Assembly: GCA_900314885.1 (NCBI GenBank)
Contig: OMWY01000007.1
Span: forward strand, 1-64,000
Source: an uncultured Eubacteriales bacterium
GTDB lineage: Bacteria > Bacillota > Clostridia > Lachnospirales > Lachnospiraceae
Length of the DNA stretch: 64,000 nt
Direction: 5' to 3'
Below, one piece after another: positions 52,518 to 61,132 of the stretch. The notes beneath the pieces are model-generated. The model worked only from the letters and a program-made list of their open reading frames with translations. It did no database searches and was not told where the DNA came from. How positions within the stretch are numbered: position 1 is the stretch's first letter; each line of letters begins with the position of its first letter. A program made the translations under genes and the position numbers.

Positions 52518-53240
52518 CTACTTTGTAATAAGGTGTTCGTATTCTTCTCTTAGCGGCGCTCCGCATTCCTCTACAGAACGCTTCGCAAGGACCTCCATTG
52601 CATCAAGGAATCCCGGACCGGTCATTTTATTTCTCTTGAGTATGGAAAGCTCTGTGCAACCAAGGATTATTACTTCACATCCCTTTTCCTTAAGCTCGCT
52701 TCTAACCCTGTTAAAAGGCTCAGTCTCAGGATCCTTTCCAACCTTCACATCTTCGTAAATGATATGCATGACATCCTTCTGACGGTCAGGCGAAGGAATT
52801 TCCGACTCTATTCCTTCAGCGCTTAATGCCTTCTGGAAGAGGCCGCTTTCTATCGTTCCGTCAGTAGCCATAATTCCTGCCTTCTTGATTCCCTCGCTTT
52901 TAAGGTATTTCGCCACCTCGACCGGGAGATTCAGTATAGGCACCGGAATAATATTATCAAGGTCATGGTGAAAGAAATGAGCCGTAATACAAGGAATAGC
53001 GATAAGCTCAGCTCCGTTAACAGCAAGCTCCTTGCCGATTTCAGCCATCCTAGGGAGCGGATTCTCATCGCTTTTTCCCAAAATATAGGCGGTTCTGTCA
53101 GGTATAGAAGGCGCTGAGTGAATCAGTATTTCGAGATGGTCCTGATCCCTCGCAACCTCGGTCATATTGGTTATAAGTTCATAAAAGTAGGCGGTGGCAA
53201 GTGGCCCCAGGCCGCCTATTATTCCTAAAGTCTTGTACAA
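52518..53240 (-). CDS. Aspartate/glutamate racemase family protein
   Basis: 240 residues from a TTG start with AAGGAT upstream. The family start TLGIIGGLGPLATAYFYELI is clear. The two catalytic cysteines lie in AIPCITAHFF near 83 and ILGCTELSIL near 195. The usual CNTAH Asn is Ile here, which may shift substrate preference or activity. These enzymes swap L- and D-aspartate or glutamate without cofactor. It could feed D-glutamate or D-aspartate to the D-amino-acid genes elsewhere in the window. Confidence 0.86.
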   Translation of the reverse strand: MYKTLGIIGGLGPLATAYFYELITNMTEVARDQDHLEILIHSAPSIPDRTAYILGKSDENPLPRMAEIGKELAVNGAELIAIPCITAHFFHHDLDNIIPVPILNLPVEVAKYLKSEGIKKAGIMATDGTIESGLFQKALSAEGIESEIPSPDRQKDVMHIIYEDVKVGKDPETEPFNRVRSELKEKGCEVIILGCTELSILKRNKMTGPGFLDAMEVLAKRSVEECGAPLREEYEHLITK

Positions 53241-53258
53241 AAAAGAATCCTTCTTCCG

Positions 53259-54713
53259 TTAAATTTTAAATTCTTCCTTAACTCCGTGAATCAAAGAAAA
53301 TAGCTTTATTTCGCCCTTGCCGTCAAAATGAAAATGATGCTCATTCTCACGAGGGAATAGGCGGCTAGTGAATACCTCGTCGCCATCATTTACAAATATC
53401 TCAACGCTGCTTCTGTCAATAAATACGCGAAGTCTCGTAACAGCGCTGACAGCAGTGTGAGTTCTTACGTTTCCGTATTGCTCATTTAACTTCTGACTTA
53501 ATCCTGAACGGTCAAATGTAAGGGATTTCTTTCTCGCGTCGTAGGTAAATAAAATACCACCCTTTCCATCCTCATCAGATAAAAGTCTCAACGCAAAATC
53601 TTTGCCATCCGTATCTATGACAAGCTCCGCGCCATCAGGCAAGGTTTCCTTCGTCGCGTCAACCGCATGGTGGCGGAGACCGGCTAGCTCTACCACAGGA
53701 GCCTGAGTGAGGCGGCTTCCCTTAACGTGAAGTTCGCGAGGAAGGGTGAGACAGCCTGACCAGTCCTCATCATCGGTCGGATATTCGCTGTCAGGCAATC
53801 CCATCCAGGCCGAAAGAATCTTCCTGTCAGAATTCGCGGCGCACTGGGCGGCGTAAAAATCAAATCCCTCGTCAAGCACGTGAAAATGTCCCGCCGGTTT
53901 AAATGTAAGCATCTCGTAATCGAGATCGCCGACTACATAGCCGTTGTGATCCTTGGCGTCTCCGCTATTAGGAAGGTGGATATTCTGTGGGCAGAATATA
54001 AGGACATCCTTCCCATCAATTCTCTCAACAGAAGGACATTCCCACATTTCCCCGAAATCCTCATAGCCTTCTACCTTAAGCTCACCGGCGAAATCATATT
54101 TTCCAAGAATATCCTTCGAAGAATAAGCTATAATCCTTCCCTTTTTATCCTTAGTTTGCGCGCCAAGGAAAATGAAATATTTCTTTAATTCCTCGTTATA
54201 GACAATCTTCGGGTCACGCACATTATCGGTGTAGTCGGGATTTGGCTTGATAAGCGGCTTGTCAAGTTTCCTCGCCGTATTCGCCATAGTAATCTCGGCA
54301 GCGCATGTATATGGTCGCCTCGTCCAGTCCTCGTCACGGTGGTTTCCTGTGTAGAATATATAATACCTGTCATCGTAGGCAAAGCCCGAACCTGAGTAAA
54401 CGCCCTTATTGTCATAATCAGTATCAGGCTTTACACAGAGCCCTACATTTTCCCAATGGGCAAGGTCGGTGCTCACAAGGTGATACCAGTGCTTCAGGCC
54501 ATGTACAGCTCCCCACGGACACCACTGGTAAAAGAGGTGCCAGAGGCCTCCCATGTAAATGAAGCCGTTTGGATCATTTAGAAGCCCTGTAACAGGCATG
54601 ATGTGATATTTCTGCCTGTAAGGGCTATCTTTTATCTTATCATAAAGAGGGGCGATCTCGGATTCATCCGTGAAGACCTTATATCGCTCTTCCTTAGTCC
54701 ACTCTCTGCTCAT
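53259..54713 (-). CDS. scrB: Sucrose-6-phosphate hydrolase (GH32)
   Basis: 484 residues. The nucleophile motif is GLLNDPNGFIY near 43, the RDP motif NVRDPKIVYNEE near 167, and the acid/base region GEMWECPSVERIDG near 225. The C-terminal beta-sandwich includes LRVFIDRSSVEIFVNDGDEVFTSRLFP. No signal peptide, so it acts inside on PTS-delivered sucrose-6-phosphate, giving glucose-6-phosphate and fructose. It lies downstream of the HPr-dehydrogenase gene behind a terminator. A TGAAGCTTTTACA half-palindromic site precedes the start and could bind a LacI-type regulator. Confidence 0.92.
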   Translation of the reverse strand: MSREWTKEERYKVFTDESEIAPLYDKIKDSPYRQKYHIMPVTGLLNDPNGFIYMGGLWHLFYQWCPWGAVHGLKHWYHLVSTDLAHWENVGLCVKPDTDYDNKGVYSGSGFAYDDRYYIFYTGNHRDEDWTRRPYTCAAEITMANTARKLDKPLIKPNPDYTDNVRDPKIVYNEELKKYFIFLGAQTKDKKGRIIAYSSKDILGKYDFAGELKVEGYEDFGEMWECPSVERIDGKDVLIFCPQNIHLPNSGDAKDHNGYVVGDLDYEMLTFKPAGHFHVLDEGFDFYAAQCAANSDRKILSAWMGLPDSEYPTDDEDWSGCLTLPRELHVKGSRLTQAPVVELAGLRHHAVDATKETLPDGAELVIDTDGKDFALRLLSDEDGKGGILFTYDARKKSLTFDRSGLSQKLNEQYGNVRTHTAVSAVTRLRVFIDRSSVEIFVNDGDEVFTSRLFPRENEHHFHFDGKGEIKLFSLIHGVKEEFKI

Positions 54714-54794
54714 TTTTCGCCTTTCTTTTATGTAAAAGCTTCACTCAAATCTGAGTACTATCTTAGTGTAGCAGATAAGAGGGTAGATTTCAAG

Positions 54795-54821
54795 CAAAAA
54801 AACAGGGGCTATAGCCCCTGT
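54795..54821 (-). terminator. Terminator of the HPr-dehydrogenase gene
   Basis: ACAGGGGCTATAGCCCCTGT (54802-54821) is a perfect hairpin, followed on the minus strand by TTTTTTT, eight bases after the stop codon. Confidence 0.9.
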
Positions 54822-54828
54822 TCCATTA

Positions 54829-56136
54829 TTAACCGGTATACTTTACTTCCGCATTGCCGAGGTCCCTGCCCTCGTTGAAGTTTCTCGCGTTCTCCATGGT
54901 TACAACCGCTATAGCCTGCATTGCCTCTCTCGTAAAGAAAGCCTGGTGAGAAGTAAGAATCAGATTCGGGAACATGGTGAGCCTTGCGGTTACACTGTGA
55001 GGAAGCGGGTCGCTTGAATGGTCCGTATATACGTTCGGGTCCTCGCCCTCGTATACGTCAAGCGCTACAGCATGGAATTTGCCTGCCTTAAGGGCATCTA
55101 TAAGAGCTTCGGTATCAATAAGGGGACCACGGGCTGTATTTACAAGCATCGCGTCATCCTTCATAAGGTCAATCGCCGCTTTATCTATAAGGTGATAGGT
55201 ACCGCCCTCTCCCATTATAAGCGGAGCGTGAAGGGAAATGAGGTCTGCCTTAGAAAGTACCTCCTCCTTCGTTCCGTATGTAAGAAGTCCTTCATCCACA
55301 AGCTTCTGGTTAGGGTACGCATCCCACCCTATAACAGTCATACCGTAGCCCTTGCAGATTCTCGCCATGCACTGACCTATCTTGCCTGTGCCCATTATTC
55401 CGGCTACCTTGTTGTGAAGATCTACACCCATAAGACCACTCAGGGCGAAATTATTATCTCTTACCTTGTTGTATGCCTTGTGGATATGCCTGTTAGCCGC
55501 CTGGATAAGAGCCATGGCGTGCTCAGCTACAGCGTACGGAGAATAAGCCGGCACTCTGAGTACTGTAATTCCGCACTCCTTTGCCGCCTTGAGGTCGACA
55601 TTATTAAATCCGGCGCAACGAAGGAGGATAAGCCTTACTCCATTATCCTTGAGAGCCCTTACTATAGAACCATCGCAGTCATCATTTACGAAAATGCAAA
55701 CTGCGTCATAGCCCTTCGCAAGAGCTACTGTCTCATCGGTAAGCCTTGCGGCGAAATAATGGATATCGCAGTTATATGTATTCTCTCCTACCTCCTGGCT
55801 CAACTGGTCAAAGAAGGTACGGTCGTAATCCTTGGTTCCGAAGAAGGCTATCTTAAGGACGCTGACTGCGGCATGCTCTTCGAATTTCTCATGCAGGACC
55901 TTATCTACGGCTTCAAGAGCGTCATCCTCGTCCGGGCCTTCAACCGTGACCTTTATATTGTCACCGTTCTTGGCGTGAAGTCCTAAGATGTCAAGGACAT
56001 TTCCGGCACTTGCGGTCTTACCATTGCAGGTGAGAGTAACCTGTGATTTAAATGATACACAGGTTTGCGCCAGTTGGGCTGCCGGGCGGGCGTGAACGCC
56101 AAGCGGATTAGTGATGACATAATCAAGTTCTCTCAT
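54829..56136 (-). CDS. HPr domain fused to a D-lactate-type 2-hydroxyacid dehydrogenase
   Basis: 435 residues from the ATG at 56136, ten bases after TTGGAGG; one open frame without interruption. Residues 1-88 are an HPr: His15 in NPLGVHARPAAQL, Arg17 and Pro18 conserved, Asn46 in place of regulatory Ser46. Residues about 92-435 are a D-isomer dehydrogenase of the LdhA type: Arg near 173 (LLRCAGFNNVDL), NAD loop G249-T-G251-K-I-G254, catalytic Arg336 (NTARG), Glu365 (DVYEGED) and His397 (LTSHQAFFT). It should reduce pyruvate to D-lactate with NADH. The HPr part suggests phosphorylation by enzyme I tunes the enzyme or its partners. Cytoplasmic; monocistronic, next to scrB. Confidence 0.93.
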   Translation of the reverse strand: MRELDYVITNPLGVHARPAAQLAQTCVSFKSQVTLTCNGKTASAGNVLDILGLHAKNGDNIKVTVEGPDEDDALEAVDKVLHEKFEEHAAVSVLKIAFFGTKDYDRTFFDQLSQEVGENTYNCDIHYFAARLTDETVALAKGYDAVCIFVNDDCDGSIVRALKDNGVRLILLRCAGFNNVDLKAAKECGITVLRVPAYSPYAVAEHAMALIQAANRHIHKAYNKVRDNNFALSGLMGVDLHNKVAGIMGTGKIGQCMARICKGYGMTVIGWDAYPNQKLVDEGLLTYGTKEEVLSKADLISLHAPLIMGEGGTYHLIDKAAIDLMKDDAMLVNTARGPLIDTEALIDALKAGKFHAVALDVYEGEDPNVYTDHSSDPLPHSVTARLTMFPNLILTSHQAFFTREAMQAIAVVTMENARNFNEGRDLGNAEVKYTG

Positions 56137-56196
56137 GATAAATATACCTCCAATCAAAATTTTACTGTTACATCTGTGAATATTGTATCACATATT

Positions 56197-56859
56197 TCAC
56201 CCTTTGTATATTCTTTTTCTCTTTTTGAGATTTTTTCTCCTGTGTTGTCCATGCTCGACACGATATTTATTTATTCTTTCACCTATCGTGCTGTAATCAC
56301 GTTCAAAGAGCTCATCTGTCATCTCACTATAGAGTCTCTCAGGTTCAACCGAATCTATCACATAATCACGAACATATTCCTTACTCTTGCCTGCGTATTT
56401 GTGAAGACCGTTCAACTCCTGGATATGGGCTAATTCCGGCCTCCAGAGAATGGTAAGCTTCTTTGATGGTATTACATTAGGATTATCGGAAGGCTCACGT
56501 AGAACATAAAAATCAAGCGACTCAGCTTCGTTATCATCACCCGAAACCGGCTCGACGGTAATTATGCCCCAGTATGGCGGCACATGCTCCTCTATATGGC
56601 CGGCATGCCTCGTTCCCACCACGACATAATTTCTGTCATAATATTTGTCGTAATTTTCCACCTGTCCCGAAAGCCTTGTATATGTGTCAGCGTCGCTTTT
56701 TATCTCTATGCCGTATAGGACTGAGTCGGTTATCATAACTGCGTCAACCCTCGCTTCACCGGTCCGCTTTTCCTCCAATATCCTGACCTTGCCGTATTTC
56801 TCTTCGAGAAATTCAAAGAGAGGTTCCCTTATATCCCTGTCATATATCTTCTTGTTCAT
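56197..56859 (-). CDS. sce7726-like putative nuclease
   Basis: 220 residues. It starts IYDRDIREPLFEFLEEKYG, and the core RVDAVMITDSVLYGIEIKSDADTYTRL holds a D...ExK arrangement of the PD-(D/E)XK nuclease fold, followed by QVENYDKYYDRNYVVVG. This matches the sce7726 family as remembered, whose role is unproven. The C-terminus is very basic (HRRKNLKKRKRIYKG) and may bind nucleic acid. It lies 8 bp after the sensor-GGDEF gene. Confidence 0.72.
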   Translation of the reverse strand: MNKKIYDRDIREPLFEFLEEKYGKVRILEEKRTGEARVDAVMITDSVLYGIEIKSDADTYTRLSGQVENYDKYYDRNYVVVGTRHAGHIEEHVPPYWGIITVEPVSGDDNEAESLDFYVLREPSDNPNVIPSKKLTILWRPELAHIQELNGLHKYAGKSKEYVRDYVIDSVEPERLYSEMTDELFERDYSTIGERINKYRVEHGQHRRKNLKKRKRIYKG

Positions 56860-56867
56860 TTAAATAA

Positions 56868-58916
56868 TCACAAAATCCTTCTGTCAGTATTTCTGAATTT
56901 TTTCATATCATCATCCGCGTTCTTATAAAATTCGAGTTTATCATCATACATCTTTCTGTCAGCGTCAAGCATCATATTGTCAAATGAATTGCCTTCTTTT
57001 ATTATTCCTGTTTTTATGCCTATACTTACAGAAACATTATATGGCTTCTCTGACATGGAATTATAAACCTCAAGGTTCTTCTTTATGTTATCTGCTATTT
57101 CTTTTGCCCTATCATTTCCGATATTATACGCAGCAATAACAAATTCATCACCGCCGAATCTCGCGCCTACAATATCCGTGTCACATACAGATATAATTGC
57201 GTCAGCAGCTGTTTTGATAGCGCTGTCACCTTCATTATGACCATAATTGTCGTTAATATATTTTAAACCATTTAAATCAAGTGAAAATACAGAAAGCTCG
57301 ACCTTGTTCTCCCTGCTGCTAGCTATAAGCGGAGATATCTGCTCCATAAAACCACTTCTGTTGCATAAGCCTGTAAGGAAATCCTCACCGGTCATATTCT
57401 GAAGACGTTCAATAAGCGAATTCTGAATAATCCTAAGACGCACCGTATCAAGTATAGTCCCCATGTTTGAAGTAAAGAGGTAGAACCTGTTGAAATTCCT
57501 GTAGGGAATTTTAGGAGCGTAAGCTAAAAAGGCTGTCAGACCCTCAGCTCCTGTAATAGGCGAAATTACTATTGAACCATATTTTTCAAGGGCATCATCG
57601 AGATCAGGTATAACCTCACTCCTATCATATTCCATAACATTATGGGTTTCAACCTTTACCTCATCAGGATTCGCCACACCCATGATCCTAGGGTTATCGG
57701 ACTCTAAGAATTTCTCCTTATCTCCCTCATATTCTCTGTATGGAATCTTGTAGGTCCTGATATTAGCCGCAAGGAGCTCAAGCTTATCCTCATCCGGGAC
57801 CGTATCCATAAAGAGGGAGCTATCACCATTTTTCATAAACTGCTCGGAGAAAAATCCCTTCTTCATAGAGAGCATAATCATAGGATCATTTAAATTGCCT
57901 ATGTATTTATCTAATTTTTCACACATTGTCTCAAGGTCATCGACCCCGATAAACGCTGATGACATGTCATTTAAAAATTCAAAAAATCCCCTGTTAAAAG
58001 CCTCCCTCTCAAGTACATCCTGAATATCCTTATTTGAAATGACCCTCTCTGTCTCGTGACACCCACAAGAGCCGTTTATCAAAATGTCAAGCGGAACAAG
58101 GCTGTCATCGTTGTCACAGCCATCTGTCATATTTATTATTTTATCAATTAATAATTTTCCTGTCTCTTTATAATTCCTCTTTGCGGTAGTTAAGAGAGGC
58201 TTATGAGAATAAATGCTGTCAACGCCATCTATTCCTGTAACAATAATATCCTCAGGGCATTTGATGCCATGCTCTTCAAGTACCTCAAATGTCGCGAAGG
58301 CCATTTCATCATTCGCGCAGATAATAGCGTCAATCTCTTTCCCCGATTCAAGGAAATTCTCAACCGCCTTCTTAGCCGGAATGCGCCAATAGTCACCATA
58401 CGCGACCCTTTCCTCATCATAGGGAAGGCCGTGCCTTATCATTTCCTCCCTGTAGATAGCAAGACGTTCCTCTGAATTCGGTTCATCATGCATACCGGTA
58501 AGAAAATTAATATTCCTTTTTCCATGATGCTCGATGACATGCCTGATTATCGTCCTTAAGGCGCCGGAGTAGTCCATAGTGACATTCGCGCAGCCATCCT
58601 CTTTCCTGTCAAATGAAATCACAGGTATACCGACTGCCTTAGCGTTCGTGACGAGCTCAGAAATCACTTCTTCATCCTTGATGGATTCCGCGCACATTAT
58701 TAAACCGTCTATTTTATCATAGGGTATATATGAAAATATCTCGACACCGTTATGCCAGGTCCTCCAGTTAGAAGACCCCTTCTCCCCATAGGAGTAGCTG
58801 AGTACTTCAAAAAAGAGAAGCCTCGCGTCCTTCTTCTCAGCTTCCACTCTCATGCTCTCCATGAGCTCGATGTTCTCGTACTCGTCTATTCCGGACATAC
58901 ATACTGCAAATGTCAT
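56868..58916 (-). CDS. LacI-type sugar-binding domain fused to GGDEF diguanylate cyclase
   Basis: 682 residues from the ATG at 58916, which has AAGGAG at good spacing. Residues 1-290 are a periplasmic-binding/LacI-type ligand domain without HTH: DGLIMCAESI, IPVISFDRKEDGCANVTMDY, EIDAIICANDEMAFATFEVL, DIIVTGIDGVDS. There is no signal peptide, so it senses a cytoplasmic ligand. A 200-residue helical middle is followed by a GGDEF domain (about 520-680) with the intact motif GARFGGDEFVIAAY and LTGLCNRSGF; no RxxD inhibitory site is seen before it. It should make c-di-GMP under ligand control. Confidence 0.9.
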   Translation of the reverse strand: MTFAVCMSGIDEYENIELMESMRVEAEKKDARLLFFEVLSYSYGEKGSSNWRTWHNGVEIFSYIPYDKIDGLIMCAESIKDEEVISELVTNAKAVGIPVISFDRKEDGCANVTMDYSGALRTIIRHVIEHHGKRNINFLTGMHDEPNSEERLAIYREEMIRHGLPYDEERVAYGDYWRIPAKKAVENFLESGKEIDAIICANDEMAFATFEVLEEHGIKCPEDIIVTGIDGVDSIYSHKPLLTTAKRNYKETGKLLIDKIINMTDGCDNDDSLVPLDILINGSCGCHETERVISNKDIQDVLEREAFNRGFFEFLNDMSSAFIGVDDLETMCEKLDKYIGNLNDPMIMLSMKKGFFSEQFMKNGDSSLFMDTVPDEDKLELLAANIRTYKIPYREYEGDKEKFLESDNPRIMGVANPDEVKVETHNVMEYDRSEVIPDLDDALEKYGSIVISPITGAEGLTAFLAYAPKIPYRNFNRFYLFTSNMGTILDTVRLRIIQNSLIERLQNMTGEDFLTGLCNRSGFMEQISPLIASSRENKVELSVFSLDLNGLKYINDNYGHNEGDSAIKTAADAIISVCDTDIVGARFGGDEFVIAAYNIGNDRAKEIADNIKKNLEVYNSMSEKPYNVSVSIGIKTGIIKEGNSFDNMMLDADRKMYDDKLEFYKNADDDMKKFRNTDRRIL

Positions 58917-59060
58917 GGGCATACTCCTTCTGAAGCGTAAACTTCACCCTAAAAAAATTTTATCACAACACTTGTCAAAATACAATGATAAAATAAATAA
59001 AAAATTGTGATTTCTCACAAAGTTCACATTTACTAAAAGTCTTCATATCTCACTCTTTGG

Positions 59061-59089
59061 TTGACAAATCGTTTCGAAGCGCTTACAAT
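59061..59089 (+). promoter_or_regulatory. Promoter of the ABC-F gene with overlapping palindromic site
   Basis: TTGACA at 59061-59066, a 17-base spacer and TACAAT at 59084-59089. The palindrome AAGCGCTT (59077-59084) within TCGAAGCGCTTACA resembles a LacI/CcpA-family operator and overlaps the -10. The region is shared with the divergent sensor-GGDEF gene. Confidence 0.65.
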
Positions 59090-59143
59090 AGTAACCGTTG
59101 TTTATGAATATTGATTGTAATTTATTGTAAATAAGGAGCCAAT

Positions 59144-61132
59144 ATGATACTCCAGGTCAGTAACCTTTCAAAGGAATTTGTCACGGGACCTGTCTTAAAG
59201 CAGGTCTCTTTTCATGTAGAAGAGCATGAGAAGGCGGCTATAGTCGGCATTAACGGGGCCGGCAAGTCTACCCTTCTTAAGATAATTATGGGCGAGGAAG
59301 GAGCCGATGAGGGCCAGGTCACCTTCGCGAAGGATACCAGTATAGGGTATCTCGCTCAAAATCCGGACCTCTCAAGCACCGAATCCATATGGGATGTACT
59401 TCTTGACAGCAAGAAGGATGTCATAGAGCTTGGCGACCGCATGCGGGACCTTGAAGCGAACATGAAGACCGCCTCAGGGGATGAGTTAAAGAAGCTATAT
59501 GATGAATACTCAAGAGTTACCCACCAATATGAGCAGGCTAACGGCTACGCCCTAAAGAGTCAGATAACCGGTATCCTTAAGGGCTTAGGCTTCACCGAAG
59601 AGGAATTCGCTACCCCTGTAAACACCCTGTCCGGAGGCCAGAAAACCCGTGTCTATCTAGGTCGTATCCTCCTCACCGAGCCTGACATCATTTTCCTCGA
59701 TGAGCCGACGAACCACCTCGATATGAACTCTATCACCTGGCTTGAGGGATTTCTCCGCTCCTATAAGGGAGCCGTTGTAATCGTCGCCCACGACAGATAT
59801 TTCCTCGACAGGGTCGTAACTAAGGTTGTCGAGCTTGATAACGGAAACGCTACGACCTACAGGGGTAATTATAGCGATTACGCCGAGAAGAAAAAGGCCC
59901 TTCGCGACGCAGAGCTTAAGGCATATTTAAACCAGCAGAGGGAAATAGCCCACGAGGAAGCAGTAATAGATAAGCTAAAGTCATTCAATCGGGAGAAGTC
60001 CATTAGACGTGCTGAAAGTCGCGAGAAAAAGCTTGATAAGATAGAACGCCTCGACAAGCCTATGGAGATAGATGACAAGATGCGCATAGCCCTTACGCCT
60101 CATATCGAAAGCGGAAATGATGTGCTCACGGTTAAGGGGCTCACGAAGGGCTTTGATGGCAAGGAGCTTTTTAACGATGTTGACTTCGAGATAAAGAAGG
60201 GCGAGAGGGTCGCAATTATCGGAAATAATGGTACAGGGAAGACCACCATTTTAAAAATGATTAACGGTCTTCTTAAACCCGACAGCGGTTCTATAGAGCT
60301 TGGCGTTAAGGTTCAGATAGGCTACTATGATCAGGAGCACCAGGTACTCGATTATTCTAAGACATTATTTGACGAACTTCAGAGCACTTATCCGTATTTA
60401 AATAATACGGAGGTAAGGAACGCTCTCGCCGCGTTTTTATTTACGGGTGATGATGTATTTAAGTTAATTGGCAGCCTGTCGGGTGGCGAGCGAGGTCGAG
60501 TATCTCTTGCTAAATTAATGCTCTCAGAAGCGAATTTCTTAATCCTCGATGAGCCGACTAACCACCTTGATATAACGTCAAAGGAAATTCTTGAGGAGGC
60601 GCTTAATAATTATACCGGAACAGTTCTCTACGTAAGCCACGACAGGTATTTTATAAATAAAACAGCCACAAGAATTCTTGATCTTACTAATGGGAAGTTA
60701 CTTAATTACATTGGAAATTACGACTATTACCTTGAGAAAAAGGGTGATATCGAAGCGGCTGCGGGAATTATCAATACTGATAATGCGCAGGGAAATAATC
60801 CATGGACTAATAACGCTTCGAATTCAGCGAACGTAAATTCTTCGCCTTCTACCGAGAGTTCAACTAACGCCGGTAACGCAAGTTCAGGCAAGCTCTCCTA
60901 TGAAGAGCAGAAGGCTATAGAGCGTGAAAAGCGTAAGAAGGAAAATGCCCTAAAGTCAGTCGAAGAAAAGATAAATAAGCTCGATGAGCGCATGGCAGAG
61001 ATTGATAAGATGCTCTCCGACCCTGCCCTGGGTACTGACCTGGCCAAATTAACCTCGCTTACAAAGGAAAAGGCGGAAATTGAAGAAAAGCTATCGTCTC
61101 TTATGGAGCAGTGGGAAGAATTATCAGAATGA
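59144..61132 (+). CDS. ABC-F family ribosome-associated ATPase
   Basis: 662 residues with two ABC domains and no membrane spans. Walker A loops are GINGAGKST and GNNGTGKTT; signatures LSGGQKTRVYLGRIL and LSGGERGRVSLAKLM; Walker B FLDEPTNHLD and ILDEPTNHLD. The inter-domain linker (about 235-315) is charged and helical, with a short arm. A Ser/Asn-rich stretch (540-580) and a C-terminal coiled coil (LSYEEQKAIEREKRKKE onward) resemble the YdiF/Uup branch. ABC-F proteins act on stalled ribosomes or protect against antibiotics; the exact role is unclear. It overlaps the downstream gene by ATGA. Confidence 0.93.
   Translation: MILQVSNLSKEFVTGPVLKQVSFHVEEHEKAAIVGINGAGKSTLLKIIMGEEGADEGQVTFAKDTSIGYLAQNPDLSSTESIWDVLLDSKKDVIELGDRMRDLEANMKTASGDELKKLYDEYSRVTHQYEQANGYALKSQITGILKGLGFTEEEFATPVNTLSGGQKTRVYLGRILLTEPDIIFLDEPTNHLDMNSITWLEGFLRSYKGAVVIVAHDRYFLDRVVTKVVELDNGNATTYRGNYSDYAEKKKALRDAELKAYLNQQREIAHEEAVIDKLKSFNREKSIRRAESREKKLDKIERLDKPMEIDDKMRIALTPHIESGNDVLTVKGLTKGFDGKELFNDVDFEIKKGERVAIIGNNGTGKTTILKMINGLLKPDSGSIELGVKVQIGYYDQEHQVLDYSKTLFDELQSTYPYLNNTEVRNALAAFLFTGDDVFKLIGSLSGGERGRVSLAKLMLSEANFLILDEPTNHLDITSKEILEEALNNYTGTVLYVSHDRYFINKTATRILDLTNGKLLNYIGNYDYYLEKKGDIEAAAGIINTDNAQGNNPWTNNASNSANVNSSPSTESSTNAGNASSGKLSYEEQKAIEREKRKKENALKSVEEKINKLDERMAEIDKMLSDPALGTDLAKLTSLTKEKAEIEEKLSSLMEQWEELSE

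Noticed and set aside
55018-55986. 322-residue plus-strand open frame
   Set aside because: It lies antisense to the HPr-dehydrogenase gene, has unnatural composition and no ribosome site.
54829-56136. Fusion as an artefact of a lost stop codon between ptsH-like and ldhA-like genes
   Set aside because: There is one frame, one ribosome site, and a smooth linker at residues 85-95 with no internal start signal seen; still worth read-level confirmation.
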